A DNA stretch of 64,000 bases from Biscogniauxia marginata (Eukaryota > Ascomycota > Sordariomycetes > Xylariales > Xylariaceae): NCBI GenBank assembly GCA_022695795.1, contig MU404192.1, positions 1 through 64,000 on the forward strand, given 5' to 3'. Of this stretch, positions 1-11,301 are shown one piece after another. The translations under genes were made by a program, and so were the position numbers. The notes below the pieces were generated by a model that was not told where the DNA came from, did not search any database, and saw nothing but the letters and a program-made list of their open reading frames with translations. Numbering within the stretch: position 1 is the first letter of the stretch; each line of letters starts with the position of its first letter.

Positions 1-93
1 ATAATAAAATAATAAAATAATAAAATAATAAAATAATAAAATAATAAAATAATAAAATAATAAAATAATAAAATAATAAAATAATAAAATAAT
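1..93. repeat. 8-bp microsatellite (ATAATAAA)n
   Basis: The window opens with about eleven near-perfect copies of an 8-bp A/T unit, ATAATAAA. It sits inside the RIP-decayed retroelement and has no coding meaning. It may continue to the left of the window. Confidence 0.9.
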
Positions 94-2177
94 AATTATA
101 GTTTTAATAAAAATTTAATAATAAACTTCTCTTATATAAAGAAAAAGTTTATATATTAAAACAAATATAAAACGAATTCGTTAAGAAATTTCATAAACAC
201 CCTTTATATAATTATTAAGAAATCTTTAAAACATTAAAACGATTATAAAAAGAATTCGACTTTTTAAAAATAAAATAAATAATTATAAAATTATAATGTT
301 TATAATAAAACTAAAACATTATAATATAAATTATATAAATTATTATAATTAACTTAAGTACTTAAAAAAGCATAATATATAATTATATAAAATTTCGTAA
401 TAAAACTCTTTAAGTCAAAAAATCTTACTATAAAAATACCTTATAATAACATATAAATAATCGTTAATAAACTTATAAAATATATTTACTTTTTATCGTT
501 TAACAAATTAAGTATAACAAAATAACTAACTTTTAATTTCTTAAAAAATACGTTAATAAATATAAATTATTAAAACGTATTATTTTAAATAAAGATAAGT
601 TATTTATATTAAAGTTTTAAATTAACTTAATAAAACGATTAAAAGTTAAATAAAAATTATTTATAACATATTATCCCTAATTAAACAAATAAATAAAAAG
701 ATTAAACTAAATAATAAAATAATATTTATAAAGCTATATTAACTAAGAAATAAATAAATAAATAATATTACTATTAATAGCTTAAATAACGTATAACACT
801 TTAATTAACGAGGATATAAAAATGTTATTATACGAGGTAATATATAATTAAAAAGCGGAAATCTAAAAACAATTAATTAAACTTACGAAAGTATTAAAAG
901 TCGAAATAAAAACCCCGAGAATAAAGGTATTATTTAAAAAGGTCTGAGTAATATAACTATAATTACAAAAAAAATTATAATTTATTTAAAACAAAATAAC
1001 AAAATATTATAATAATAAAAAATTAAAGGATTAATTCTTAAGAGAAAAGACATAATTTACTTATTTCGTTAATAATAAAGCATATTAACAAAAACGCCTT
1101 AAATTAAAACAAAATAACTTAATAAAAAACTTAAGTTTAAAAAGTTAAAACTATATAAAATTAAAAAAGTCGTTTCGAAAATTAATTATAAACTTTTTTT
1201 TAAAAAAAATTTAAAATATATCTTATATTTTATTTTTTATTTTTAAAACTAACACTAAAAAACGTCTTGCTAAAAAACCAATTAAAACTTAAAAAAAACC
1301 CCGATAAATACGAATAAAAAAGGTATTAAATTTAAAACAAGTTAATAATTAATTATAATATCTTGTTAAATAAAAAAATTACTTACCCGAGGAAAACACT
1401 TAAAAACCACTTAACCACTTAAAGAACTTAATAAATAAACTTATAAACTTTTACCGCTAAAACCTAAATTAATTAAAAAGGCTTAAAAGTTAAAGTCTTA
1501 ACCTAAAAAGAATAAGTCGAAAAAAAGAACGACCTCGAAAATAAATACACCTTATTTAAATTTAAGCCGACATAGCGATTCCTCCGTGTTTTGCTACCCC
1601 TCGCTAAACCGTTATTACTTTATTTCTACCTTTTCTTGCTTCTTTAGTTCTTTTAAAAATAAACCTTTTTTAAGAAGTTCATTCTCACGCCTTTTAAGCA
1701 AATCTTTTTAAAGCTATAATCATTTAAAACGATTTATTTCTTTTTATGTTTCCTTTTAAAGTACAAGAAAACGGTTTTTCATAACTCGACACTATAATTT
1801 TAACTTTTTTCTTTTTTGCTTTACACTTTTTAAAATACTTATTAATACTTATTAATATAAAAAAACCGTTATAAAGTTTTTATTATTAAATATAAAACGA
1901 ATAACTAAAATAACCTTTAAATATATAATAAAAAGTCTCGCCGAAATAAATATAACTCGAATAATAAAATACTTTAAAGCCAAATTAATAAATATATAAA
2001 GTTTAAGCGTCTTAAGAAGCCCGTTAATTTAGTCGTATAAAAAGTTTCGTTTTAAAAATACGTTTTAATATATTAAAAAGGTTAAGAAAAAGGAAAAAAA
2101 GTAAACCTTGCGACAAAAGAACGAGGTTTACCTGTTTATTTATTTTTAAAATAAAGATCTTAAAAAGGGAAAAATAG

Positions 2178-3062
2178 TGTTATGACTTACCCACGACCAA
2201 AAAAAGGACTTTTAATAAGAGGTTCGCGAACTAATAACGAAATAATTTTAGGTAGTTACTTAAACTAACTAAAGGTAAATTTTATTATGATTTAAATACA
2301 ACTAAATTGTTACGAACCTCCTTTTCTCCTTCTTGTCACGTGTGGGTCACATAACCAGAAAAGCGGCGTTGAGCGCTTAATTAGGAAAGAACGTCGATAA
2401 ATCAGTGAATCATGAATAAGAGATTCATAATTTAATGATTTAATGAATCATTAAATCATGGATAAGAAATTAATGATTTAATTATTTACTTAATAATAGG
2501 AAGGGAAAAACGGGTATAAGTAAATCAAGGTTCCTTATATATTTAGTTATTCATTTTAGTTCTTTAACTATTAATCTAAGACTATAGTCACTTTTTAACA
2601 CTATAGTAAAAGTACCTTGAAATCTCTTTAATGAATAAAACATTGTAAATCACTTGAACTAATCTTAAACCACTGTTACCTTTAAATCAAGAAAACCTAA
2701 TACGTACTTACTTGTGAAGTTAATTAACTAGGAATATACAGGGAGGTTCATCATATAAATCATAATAAATTTATATAAAACAATTAAAAAAATAATAAAC
2801 TTAGCTCTTAAAAAAGAGTTATATAAATAACCTAGAATTTCCTATATATTTAATTATTTATTTTAATTCTTTAACTATTAATTTAAAACTATAATTACTC
2901 TTTAATACTATAGTGAGAATACCTTAAAATCTCTTTAACGAACAAAACAAAGTGAATCTCTTGAACCAACCTTAACCCACTATTACCTTCAAATCAAGAA
3001 AACCTAGTACGTACTCACCTGTGAAGTCAGCTGACTAGGAACACACAGGGAGGTTCGTCACA
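2178..3062 (+). repeat. 3' LTR of the left Ty3/gypsy element, split by a nested solo LTR
   Basis: It starts TGTTATGAC straight after the polypurine tract and ends GGAGGTTCGTCACA at 3062. Subtracting the nested solo LTR and one target-site copy (453 bp) leaves about 432 bp, the size of the other LTRs in the window. The half after the insertion (2761-3062) holds the conserved R/U5 part, including the GTCAGCTGAC palindrome and the CAAGAAAACCTAGTACGTAC segment. The outer target duplication should be CCCAG (3063-3067), but its partner lies left of the window. Confidence 0.7.
2308..2755 (+). mobile_element. Solo LTR, 448 bp, target duplication TAAAT
   Basis: It begins TGTTACGAACCTCC and ends GGAGGTTCATCATA, the RIP-altered form of GGAGGTTCGTCACA. 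Five-base duplications TAAAT lie at 2303-2307 and 2756-2760, which marks it as an independent insertion and not an end of the surrounding element. It shares its U3 sequence (GTTGAGCGCTTAATTAGG) and exact length with the reverse-oriented copy at 17943-18390, so these two form a subfamily. Confidence 0.85.
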
Positions 3063-3553
3063 CCCAGTACTATATCGGCTATGGTTGTCGTTAAAGGTAT
3101 TTTAAGTATAGAGGATTCAAGTGCTTTGGAAACTACCTTTCTTATTTATCCTTTTTCTCTTAAAATCTATGAACCCACTGCATTCTATACAAGATATAGT
3201 AACATAATATAGTAGAAAAACAACAGCTTACGAGGCAACTAACTGCCCCTGCTATCCGATCGCGTCCTCTTCAATACTCTACGCTTGCTGATTGGTTGAT
3301 TGATGTACGTAGGTAAGCTGATCTATTAACTAATAGAAACCATGAATAAACGCCCGCAATGCATCACTGCCTGAATTAGAACGGTTCTTCCCTGTAGGTT
3401 GTCTCTCCTGGCTGTGGTCTGGTCGCAAAGAACCGAGGTTGTGCGAAACTTCGCAATTCGGGCAATAATAAGCAGAGACGTAATTCCGTATTTCGAAATA
3501 TTCTGTGTTCTAGTTTCGAACCCATGGTCTCAGTACCTGTTTCTGTATTTATT
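3063..3553. other. Gene-free flank of normal composition
   Basis: Base composition returns abruptly to normal at 3063. The only open frame (3399-3584, 61 codons) shows no recognisable domain and runs into the solo LTR start, so I see no gene here. Confidence 0.6.
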
Positions 3554-3944
3554 TGTTATAACCCTGTTTGGTCAGGTGATTTAGGTCACGTAACCCCGGG
3601 TTAGCGATCTCGCTATCTCAGCTTGATCGCAAGATCAGTAAAGATCTCGCTGTCTTCACGAGATCGCTAGATCTCGTGGAAAAAGTCCTAAATAAAAAAA
3701 AGTATAAAAAGGATAAGGTTTCCTCACGTATTTAGTTATTTATTCTCGTTCTTTAGCTATTAATCTAAGATTATAATTGCTTTTTAATATTATAATAAGA
3801 GTACCTTGAAATCTCTTTAACGAACAAAGCATTATAAATCTCTTAAATTAACCTCGATTCACTGTTACCTTCAAATCAAGAAAACCTAGTACGTACTCAC
3901 CTGTGAAGTTAGCTGACTAGGAACATATAGGGAGGTTCGTCACA
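3554..3944 (+). mobile_element. Solo LTR, 391 bp, target duplication TTATT
   Basis: It starts TGTTATAACC and ends GGAGGTTCGTCACA, with TTATT at 3549-3553 and 3945-3949. A GGTCACGTAA box is at 3574-3583. The following 75 bp (3603-3678) is built from repeated and inverted GATCTCGC / GCGATCTC words. A TATA-like element (TATAAAAAGG) comes next, then the R/U5 part conserved in all copies. RIP damage is moderate. Confidence 0.88.
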
Positions 3945-4148
3945 TTATTCTCCTTGGAATGCTCCTTTCTTTGGATTTAGAAGAAATAGCTGACTAACGA
4001 CTGAGCAGCATAACTTCTAGAGCTGGTATGCCTAAGAGTGGCCTTTTTAACATTTCTGTGGTCGAACCCGGTCGTTAAGTCTTGCTAGATCTTTCCCAAG
4101 CTTCAATCCAACGGTAGAGATACCTGACTAGTATCTGATTCCGTTATA

Positions 4149-5852
4149 ATGGGCTCGCACGCAAACAAGGACGCCGGTAATTTTCGTCCCACACTTCCAT
4201 CTCTATCTCATCCTCCATCTCCAGGTCCTTCTCCACCTAGCACTCCTTTTACCACTCTCCCTCTGCATTCACCGCCAAATTCTCGGGCCTTAAATTCTCA
4301 ATATCCAAAAATCGATAATACACTCGTGAGGTATCAGTATGATGAGGGACCTATAAACCACCAACTTCTCGACGAATCTAAGGAGTATGACCCTAAAATT
4401 CGCTATCACCGGGTTTTGGAATCACTCAAAATGTTCTCTCAAGATTTTGCGAATGGTGGTGCCTCATCTATTCGTGAAGTGCCCCTTACGACCTCATCCA
4501 CAAACAACCAAAAGGATTCTGGGAGCACCAGTCATGACCCCCCGCGGCGAAATCGACATCGTCCGACGAGATTTAGGGGAAAATCACGAGATGGATTCAG
4601 AGATGGCTAGCCCTATGGGCTAAAGAGGAAATCCAAAAGGACGGGAGTGAGGGCCAGAGTCGGGCGGAGAATGCTGTCGCGAACAATGGCCAGACAGCAA
4701 AAGCCGACACAAATCGAATGAAACGGAAACAAAACAGTATGAAGAAGATCTCAGAGGATAATAATGGCGATGATGGCGATAATTCAAGTGAAGAGGATGT
4801 GAATGGGCCTTCAAAACGCACAAGAGGTCACGGAGGTCTGCCCAGATTCGCTTGTCCATTCTTCAAGCGAAACCCTCAGCTGTATCAGGATTGTCAATCT
4901 TGCTTGCATCACTGGCCAAATGTTTCTCGCATAAAGTAAGCACGTCGTCCCGTGATGACAGCTTGAAGCTGACTATTCAAGGGACCATCTCTACAAGCAA
5001 CACATGCTTCACGATAATCAATGTAACCGCTGCGGTAGCAGATTCAATAATCAACATGGACTGAGATCCCATCAACGGCAGGCCGTCCCGTGTATGGTCC
5101 GAGATCTTGAATATGACGAGGGTATAGATCATTGCACCAAGAGTAAGCTTCAGGATAAGAAATTGGCCCGTGGAAGTACGGAGGAGGAGAAATGGTACGC
5201 AGTTTACGGCATTCTATTCCTCAAGATGACCGTGCAACATATCCGTCGCCTTGTGAGTTTAACTTCAATTTTCTTTTCGGGTGGAGCTTAGCAGCTGATT
5301 AGCTAAATAGATTTTGAGGCTTCACCACTCCAACGACAGCAAATTGTATCTTTTCTGCAAGACGAAATCCCTTGTATAGTGGCCGAGGTAGTAAGATCCG
5401 TTATTACCCATGAAACGACTTACCTTTCTACTGAAGTGACTGATCGACTGATCAACGAGATCGCAACTCGTTTTCGTGAGGTACTCCATTCGTTTCGCGA
5501 TGAAGGACAACGCCTGCAGTCAGAATTCCATGAACACGATGTCACACTTGCTTCTCCATCATCTGCCATTGGAGTAGGGAACCAGGAACCAGCACAACCT
5601 ATCGCCGAGCAAGGTGGTGCACAACCACTCGGAAGCTCTCCGGAACAATTCACGGCGGAATTAATTGATGAACACCTGCAAGATATACTCGAGGAAGAGT
5701 TAACTCAATTTGTTAGCCAGTACGGGTCATATGAGCCAACAGAAGATTTGCGCTTCTTTCCCGATTCAGGGTTTGAATCGATGTCCTCAAGCGAGCAACC
5801 TATGCCTACTAGTGCTCAAGAATCCGACATGGAGGGTATAGATTGTTCTTAG
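4149..5852 (+). pseudogene. Fungal C2H2 zinc-finger protein gene with two frameshifts
   Basis: The open part from 4149 is Pro/Ser-rich. The middle part (4718-4935) ends in RFACPFFKRNPQ...CQSC, the signature of a large fungal C2H2-type family. A 46-bp intron (4936-4981) joins it to KDHLYKQH and CNRCGSRF...HQR, completing the Cys/His pattern. A second intron (5253-5310) restores PSPYFEASP, and the frame then runs to a stop at 5852. Two single-base frame changes are needed. One lies between 4577 and 4610, where the first frame stops and the second opens without any GT donor. The other is near 5219, where one C seems to be missing before the PQDDRATYPSP stretch. Putative nuclear DNA-binding regulator in origin. 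The frameshifts may be real decay or sequence error. A solo LTR ends 204 bp upstream. Confidence 0.7.
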
Positions 5853-7095
5853 CCTGACTCCACCTTTGGCCCGGATGATTCATGGCGGTTGTCAGAGACC
5901 TAGAAGAGTTGACCTCTGAGCAAGGGGCTATAACGGTACTACGAGACACTTAATATGTGCATACGTAATAACGCAGTTTTTGCGAGAAGGACTAGAGCTA
6001 GAATTACTTGAGATACTATGTCATATTCTGAAAAAAAAAACCAGAGTCTAGGTAGGAGGGTGAAGCTTATATATACATATACACGAGGCCTTAAGTAGGA
6101 CCACATAATACGGGGACTATGCCCTTTATTTTAGCACACTCTAAAGACGTCAAGGATCTCTCTAGCGATTATTCTCAGTCTAGTAGTGACTGACACTGCA
6201 CTTCTATCACTCTCGGGCTACTGTGCATTTATTTCACTGACACTTGTACGGCTGTCATTCATAATTAAACCTATTCTAGACACAGAAAGAACGTTTGTTT
6301 CCTTAAGGTACAATGATGACTAAATTTCATACCAAAGAGGGGAGGCTACCTGGAGAAACATCCTCCAATTTTTCAATACACTGTTTTCTAAAACCCAAAG
6401 GTGTCTCGTCGAAGGCTTTTGCGAATTGTGTTTTAAAGGCAGGGGTGGGTGGCTTTTCGCTCAGTCTTTTCAGCCCGCAAAACAAATTCCTGCTCATTAA
6501 GCGCACGTAACCGAAATTTTCAGCTCTCGTTAATCGTCATAATTCATATAATCGCTTCCATTTATCTCCTATCCTCGAATTATACCTAAGGCATTCTATA
6601 TAATGCTCTCTACAAATAATTTCTAGAGAAGCATGTGATGTATGATTATGAAACGCCAGGTTATAAGCCTAAAAATGACTTATATTATTGATTGAACACC
6701 TACGTACTTTAAAGAGGAAACCGCTTAACCGGAATGGATACTCCATGAACTATTGATCTTTTACGCATAGTGGCCCATTAAGTCACGATTGATTACATGG
6801 CCTTGGATCCTTAGGCGCGTGGCTATTGGCTGCCTACCAACTAACCCAAGACGTGGTGTAAGCAGGTTCTACTTGACTATTTCAACTTCAAGCAATCCTG
6901 TAGATTGTGTTCCCTCTCAAAACTTCGGGGCGATAATGTTTTATCAAACCGCCTACCTTTTATCTCTTAACACACTAAACTCACGTAGTTGAGACTTTGC
7001 TTACTTCTCGCATAAAATCCAAGTTTTCTAAGTCTGGTATATATATCGTGAAAAAGAGCTACTTTAGAGCAAATAAATGTGATACTGGAAGCATT
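5853..7095. other. Intergenic region, no gene seen
   Basis: Short open frames (6313-6510, 6789-6992) show no recognisable family, and their codon use looks random. The 3' end holds the likely promoter of the hydrolase that starts at 7096. The frame upstream of 7096 is open to 6997, but that N-terminus is a poor match for the family. Confidence 0.5.
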
Positions 7096-8001
7096 ATGAA
7101 TCTCCAAGATCCGTCAATCGCGGGCCAGTCTGTCCAGTCTGAACCAACGGTATATATAGTGGAGCCGACAACTGTTCATGTATACACCATCATCCTGCTT
7201 CATGGCCTCGGCTCAAACGGGGAGAAATTCGGAAAAGAATTGCTCGAGACGGGCACAACCTCGTCCGGCCGTACACTTTCACAACTGCTTCCCAGCGCGC
7301 GTTTCGTCTTTCCCACGGCCAAACGTCGCCGGTCTAGTGCCTTCAAGCGATCGCTCCTCATGCAATGGTTTGACATCGTGCGTCTTCCTGACCCGGAATT
7401 TCGAAAGGAAAAACAACTGCAGGGTCTAGCAGAGTCGGCTCTGGACCTAGGAGAGCTCCTTCGTAAGGAACTATCTGGGATCTCGCCTCATAATGTTATC
7501 ATTGGCGGAATAAGCCAAGGTTGCGCCATGTCGCTCTCCATGCTCTTGTCTCTTGAGCAGCCGCTAGGTGGATTCGTCGGTATGTGTGGGTTTTTGCCTC
7601 TCCAGAAGGATATCGAGGATGCCGTCGGGGATGAATCGACGGAGGCAGACGACGACGACCCATTTGCTCCCGAGGAAAAGCATTCGCCGGAAGATCCAGC
7701 AGTAAAGGCCCAAGTCTTCGAAAGGGATCTTCTTTGTTTGCCCCCTTTGCTAAATACAACGGGTGAGAAAACGGCGCGTTCTACGCCCATATTCCTCGGC
7801 CATGGCGATGCAGACGAGAAGAAGCCACACATTTTGGGAGAAGCCGCCACTAGAACGATGCGGGCGGCTGGGTATGACGTTGTGTGGAAGCTATATCCCG
7901 AGCTGGGGCACTGGTATAAGGTCCCGTATGAGATTGATGATATTGTAGACTTCATTCGGACGAAGGTTGGATGGAATATTATAGATGAGGGACATGGCTA
8001 G
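7096..8001 (+). CDS. Acyl-protein thioesterase / carboxylesterase-like alpha/beta hydrolase
   Basis: A single-exon protein of about 301 residues in the phospholipase/carboxylesterase (APT1-like) family. Such enzymes hydrolyse thioester or ester bonds, for example removing palmitate from cysteines. Visible features in order: the LLHGLGSNG oxyanion-loop motif early in the chain, an MQWFD motif typical of the family, the nucleophile elbow GGISQG with Ser near residue 140, an acid in HGDADEKKP near residue 238, and the catalytic His in LGHWY near residue 272. An acidic insert (EADDDDPFAPEEKHSPED) makes it longer than the roughly 220-240 residues of classic APT1. I chose the start at 7096 because the in-frame extension back to 6997 adds 33 residues without family character. 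No signal peptide is evident, so it is probably cytosolic. It converges on the acyl-CoA ligase at 8426-10317. Confidence 0.85.
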   Translation: MNLQDPSIAGQSVQSEPTVYIVEPTTVHVYTIILLHGLGSNGEKFGKELLETGTTSSGRTLSQLLPSARFVFPTAKRRRSSAFKRSLLMQWFDIVRLPDPEFRKEKQLQGLAESALDLGELLRKELSGISPHNVIIGGISQGCAMSLSMLLSLEQPLGGFVGMCGFLPLQKDIEDAVGDESTEADDDDPFAPEEKHSPEDPAVKAQVFERDLLCLPPLLNTTGEKTARSTPIFLGHGDADEKKPHILGEAATRTMRAAGYDVVWKLYPELGHWYKVPYEIDDIVDFIRTKVGWNIIDEGHG

Positions 8002-8425
8002 ATGCTTAGACTAGGGAGCCTCCAAGATAAATGAGGCGTTATTGTCTGAGTTCTTCCCGAGACTATGTCCTCGTTATGCCTTGACTTATGTATCGACTAA
8101 AGGGATGCGAGACTCATAGTACAGACGCTGAAGTGGGTGGTTTTCTCGTCTGTTTGACATAACCGCTCTCGTTTTGTCATAAGTTTGCTCTGAAACTGCC
8201 TCTCTAAACTTTTGTATCACTTGTTGGTCTTTAGTTCGACTAAATCACCTAGCTTTCTAGATCCTTCTCGTCTTTCCCTTCTGCAGGCGGATTGGCCTGA
8301 CATCTGATCATTCGTGAATGCATATTCAAAGTCACTGATGTACAACTTGAAGTTGTACTTTACCGAGATCAAAGGAAACAATCTACCTCCATTGATATTA
8401 GTAATACCTTGTCTTTAGACATATA
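8002..8425. other. Shared 3' flanking region of two convergent genes
   Basis: This 424-bp spacer lies between the stop codons of the hydrolase (+) and the ligase (-). It is T-rich in places and probably holds both 3' UTRs. No open frame of interest was seen. Confidence 0.6.
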
Positions 8426-10317
8426 CTACAACTTTGACCTGGTATCTTGCGCTCGCACCACCACCCCTTTAACCCCTTTCTTCGCCTGGTCCCGCAGCAC
8501 CCTCCTCAGGATTTTACCGCTTGCACTCTTCGGTATCTCGTTCACAAATTCAACCTCCTTAATCCACTTATGCCGCACTTTATTCTTCTCTACATAAGCA
8601 ATGATATCCTGCCCGGTTTCCTGATCTGCCTTGATGCCTCGTTTAAGTACAACATATGCCTTGGGCCGTTCCCCTGACCAGTCGTCGGGGACGGCCAGCA
8701 CTGCGCAGTCTTCGACCTCCTCGTGACCAAGCAGCAGATCTTCGAGCTCCGCCGGTGCGACCCCGATTCCGTTTACCTTGATCATTTCCTTGATGCGGTC
8801 GGTGATGGCGACGAAGCCTTCAGAATCGATAAAGCCCTCGTCACCCGTGTGTAGGAAACCGTCCGCGTCGAACGTTTCGCGCGTCGCACGTTCATTATTT
8901 AGATAGCCCATGACGACCTGTGGTCCGCGGGCCCATATCTCACCCAGCTCGCCGACGCCGGCTTCAGTACCGTCCGCTTTAACGAACTTCACCTCCGTGC
9001 TAGGAAATATCTTGCCAACTTTGTGGCCGTATTTATAGTCATATGTGCCTGGAGGATGCGATGTGATACACGCGCACGATTCGGTCATTCCATAGCCCTG
9101 CTTGAATCCAGTAGCAGGAAACTTTGCCTTGAGCAATTGAAGGATTTCTGCTGATAGCGGAGCAGCACCACTAGAAAGACGGCGAATGCAGCTTAGGTCG
9201 AACTTATCTACGACCGGGTCGCGGACTAGCCGGATAACAATGGGCGGCACAAGAAGGAGTTCCTGGATCTGGTACTCGACTATCGCCGAGAGCATTGACT
9301 CCATACTGAAAGCAGGTAGCATAATGACCTCTGCGTTGATGAATACGGGAAGATGCATGCTATGCACAATTCCGGTAATGTGGAACATTGGCAGGACCCC
9401 TAATACCTTCCTGTGATCCGGGGTTGTCATTGGGTCGAGCTGAAGAACCTGTGCAATAACGTTCTGATGTGCTATCATGACCTAATAAAAGTAAGTCTAA
9501 CTCTTCCCAGTATTGAATGAGAATACAAGACTCACTGCTTTAGGCAGTCCAGTGGTGCCAGACGAGAAACTAAGGAGTGCGCATACGTCCTTATTCGTCT
9601 TTCCTGACGGGAGCTTGAAGGGTGGGACCTGACCGGCGTCGCTATAACTTTTACCAATTGCGATGAGATCCTTCACAGTCGTATGACCCTCAAGCTGGCC
9701 CTCGAGCAAGAATATATGCTCCTTGGGGATCCCTACGTTCTTCGCTGCTTGAGCCGCAACCTCGATGGATGTTGGATGCGTAGCGATGAACTTCGCATCT
9801 GCCGTGCGAAGGGCATATATCATCTCCTCCACATTATATGCAGGTGATGCCCCCGACACGACGCCCCCTTTTACCGAGGATGTTAGCAACTAGCCACGAA
9901 GAAGAGACAAAAGAAAAACGCGGGGTCGCCCCCTGTCTAGGTGCACATACCCACCCGAATAGCTGCGAACAAGGTCACTGGATACCATATCGTGTTTCGA
10001 CTGAAAAGCGACACGGTCTGGCCAGGCTTCAAATTGTACTTCTTGACCAGCGCCGTAGAAATGTAGGTCGCGGCCTCCTTCACCTCTTTCCAGGACACCC
10101 GTTCTTTCGTTATGGCATCAACGTAGCCGGCTAGCTCATCTTCCCGAAACCTATTAAGAGGAGAGTGAATGGAATTATCCCCAAATAACCACTCCCATAT
10201 GGTTATATCTCGGGGAACTGGTGTTCAACATTAGACCATAAACGTAAAGAATGGGTTTGTATCAAAGTTAGTAGACCTACAAGAGATATCCGGATACTGG
10301 CTTTTGAAAATCGGCAT
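8426..10317 (-). CDS. Peroxisomal acyl-CoA ligase (4-coumarate-CoA ligase-like, AMP-binding)
   Basis: Four exons on the minus strand: 10281-10317, 9951-10217, 9536-9867 and 8426-9481. They give 1692 nt in one frame, or 563 residues, the normal size for the family. It begins MPIFKSQYPDI, a common start of fungal 4CL-like proteins. Adenylation motifs are SSGTTGLPK, YGMTES, DGFLHTGDEG and PKSASGKILRR, the last with the catalytic Lys. The C-terminus is SKL, a type-1 peroxisomal targeting signal. The expected reaction is carboxylic acid + ATP + CoA to acyl-CoA + AMP + PPi; a fatty or phenylpropanoid acid is likely, but the substrate cannot be read from sequence. Introns are 54-83 bp with good splice signals (GTGAGT and GTATGT donors; TAG/AAG acceptors). 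The first intron (10218-10280, GTAGGT donor) is slightly less certain. Confidence 0.92.
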
Positions 10318-11301
10318 GTTTGAGAGGAGTTAGATAAAACCGAATGAATACGGGCGACAGAGTAACTACCAGGAACTAAAGTATGGAACAAAACATTCAC
10401 CGCTGAGTTCTCATCATGCTTAAAATGTTTTCGTACGTAGGACGCAAGGGGACTGGAAAGGGGAAGGTGACAGCTGATATAACGGCGATTCCCCGCAATT
10501 GAAGTGGTTGTACCGTACCGGGGGATCCGAGGCCATACCCAAATGAAACAAAATTCGTTGATCTTGCATAAATCCAGATGTCTCTAGGTATATACTGCTA
10601 TACCATGAACCCAGTCGTGGTGTGGGTCTCTCAAACCTATGAAGTAGCTCGGCTTAGAATTCCTGGGCGTCGAAATGTATCGCCTCCGACTATTCTTCGC
10701 CATTTATTTTATCTTGTTGTCTCTTAGCTTTACGGTGATCATGCCGAGGTACAAACTATCTTGCTTAATTAGAACTTTTGTAGACCAAAATACAACCCGA
10801 CTTTATGATCTCTTGCTTCCTGAAGCCCACATAAAATAGCTGTGGGGAAATTTTTGGTTATGCATTTCACCAACCAGAAGCCTGTGTCAACCAAGACGGC
10901 AATATATTATCACCTGTCACGCTCATGGGAGGACGTCGATCGTGTAAGAATCTAAAATGATATGCAAGAGGAGAGTAACTGTATGTTTTTTATTTTATTG
11001 GGCACTGGTTTAACTAACCAAATCCCTTTTTAGGAAGAAGTGTCGAGGTGAAATTCCCTGTTGATCACGATCCGACGGTCAGGTATCGGCTCAAGCATGA
11101 CCTTCTCGAACTCCCCGATCAGACGTTACCCCACCATCAGTGAGGGTTAACGAGATCTGGCCATCAACTCGGCCACTATAACGCGATAGGTAGGCGTTCC
11201 TGTTCAAGCCAGCTTTCCACCAGGGCGACTAATCGCCCGTTATTCTAATTGCTTTATTCGAGCTTTTCGAATATGGAACGCAACCTCCCCTTACCTATAG
11301 A
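10318..11301. other. Upstream region of the ligase, no gene seen
   Basis: Normal composition and no coding pattern on either strand. It probably holds the promoter of the minus-strand ligase near 10318-10600. Confidence 0.5.

Larger units (their letters stand above)
1..3062 (+). mobile_element. 3' part of a RIP-decayed Ty3/gypsy retrotransposon
   Basis: Very AT-rich, with no open frame left. It is the opposite-strand equivalent of the internal region of the full element at 55125-63234: for example 1020-1060 matches the reverse complement of 57065-57110, and 1380-1580 matches 56540-56730. It therefore represents the integrase/3' end of pol read on the plus strand. A purine-rich tract at 2162-2177 (AAAAAGGGAAAAATAG) lies directly before a TGTTATGAC LTR start at 2178, as expected for a 3' polypurine tract. 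The 5' part lies outside the window. The match was made by eye, so the exact extent is approximate. Confidence 0.75.

Noticed and set aside
1..93. 8-bp repeat considered as a telomere
   Set aside because: The unit ATAATAAA is not the fungal TTAGGG repeat, and the sequence continues into a retroelement.
3399..3584. 61-codon open frame after the left element
   Set aside because: No domain, and its 3' end overlaps the solo LTR start at 3554.
4050..4120. GGGTTCGACCAC on the minus strand considered as a tRNA B box
   Set aside because: No A box or pairing arms at the required spacing.
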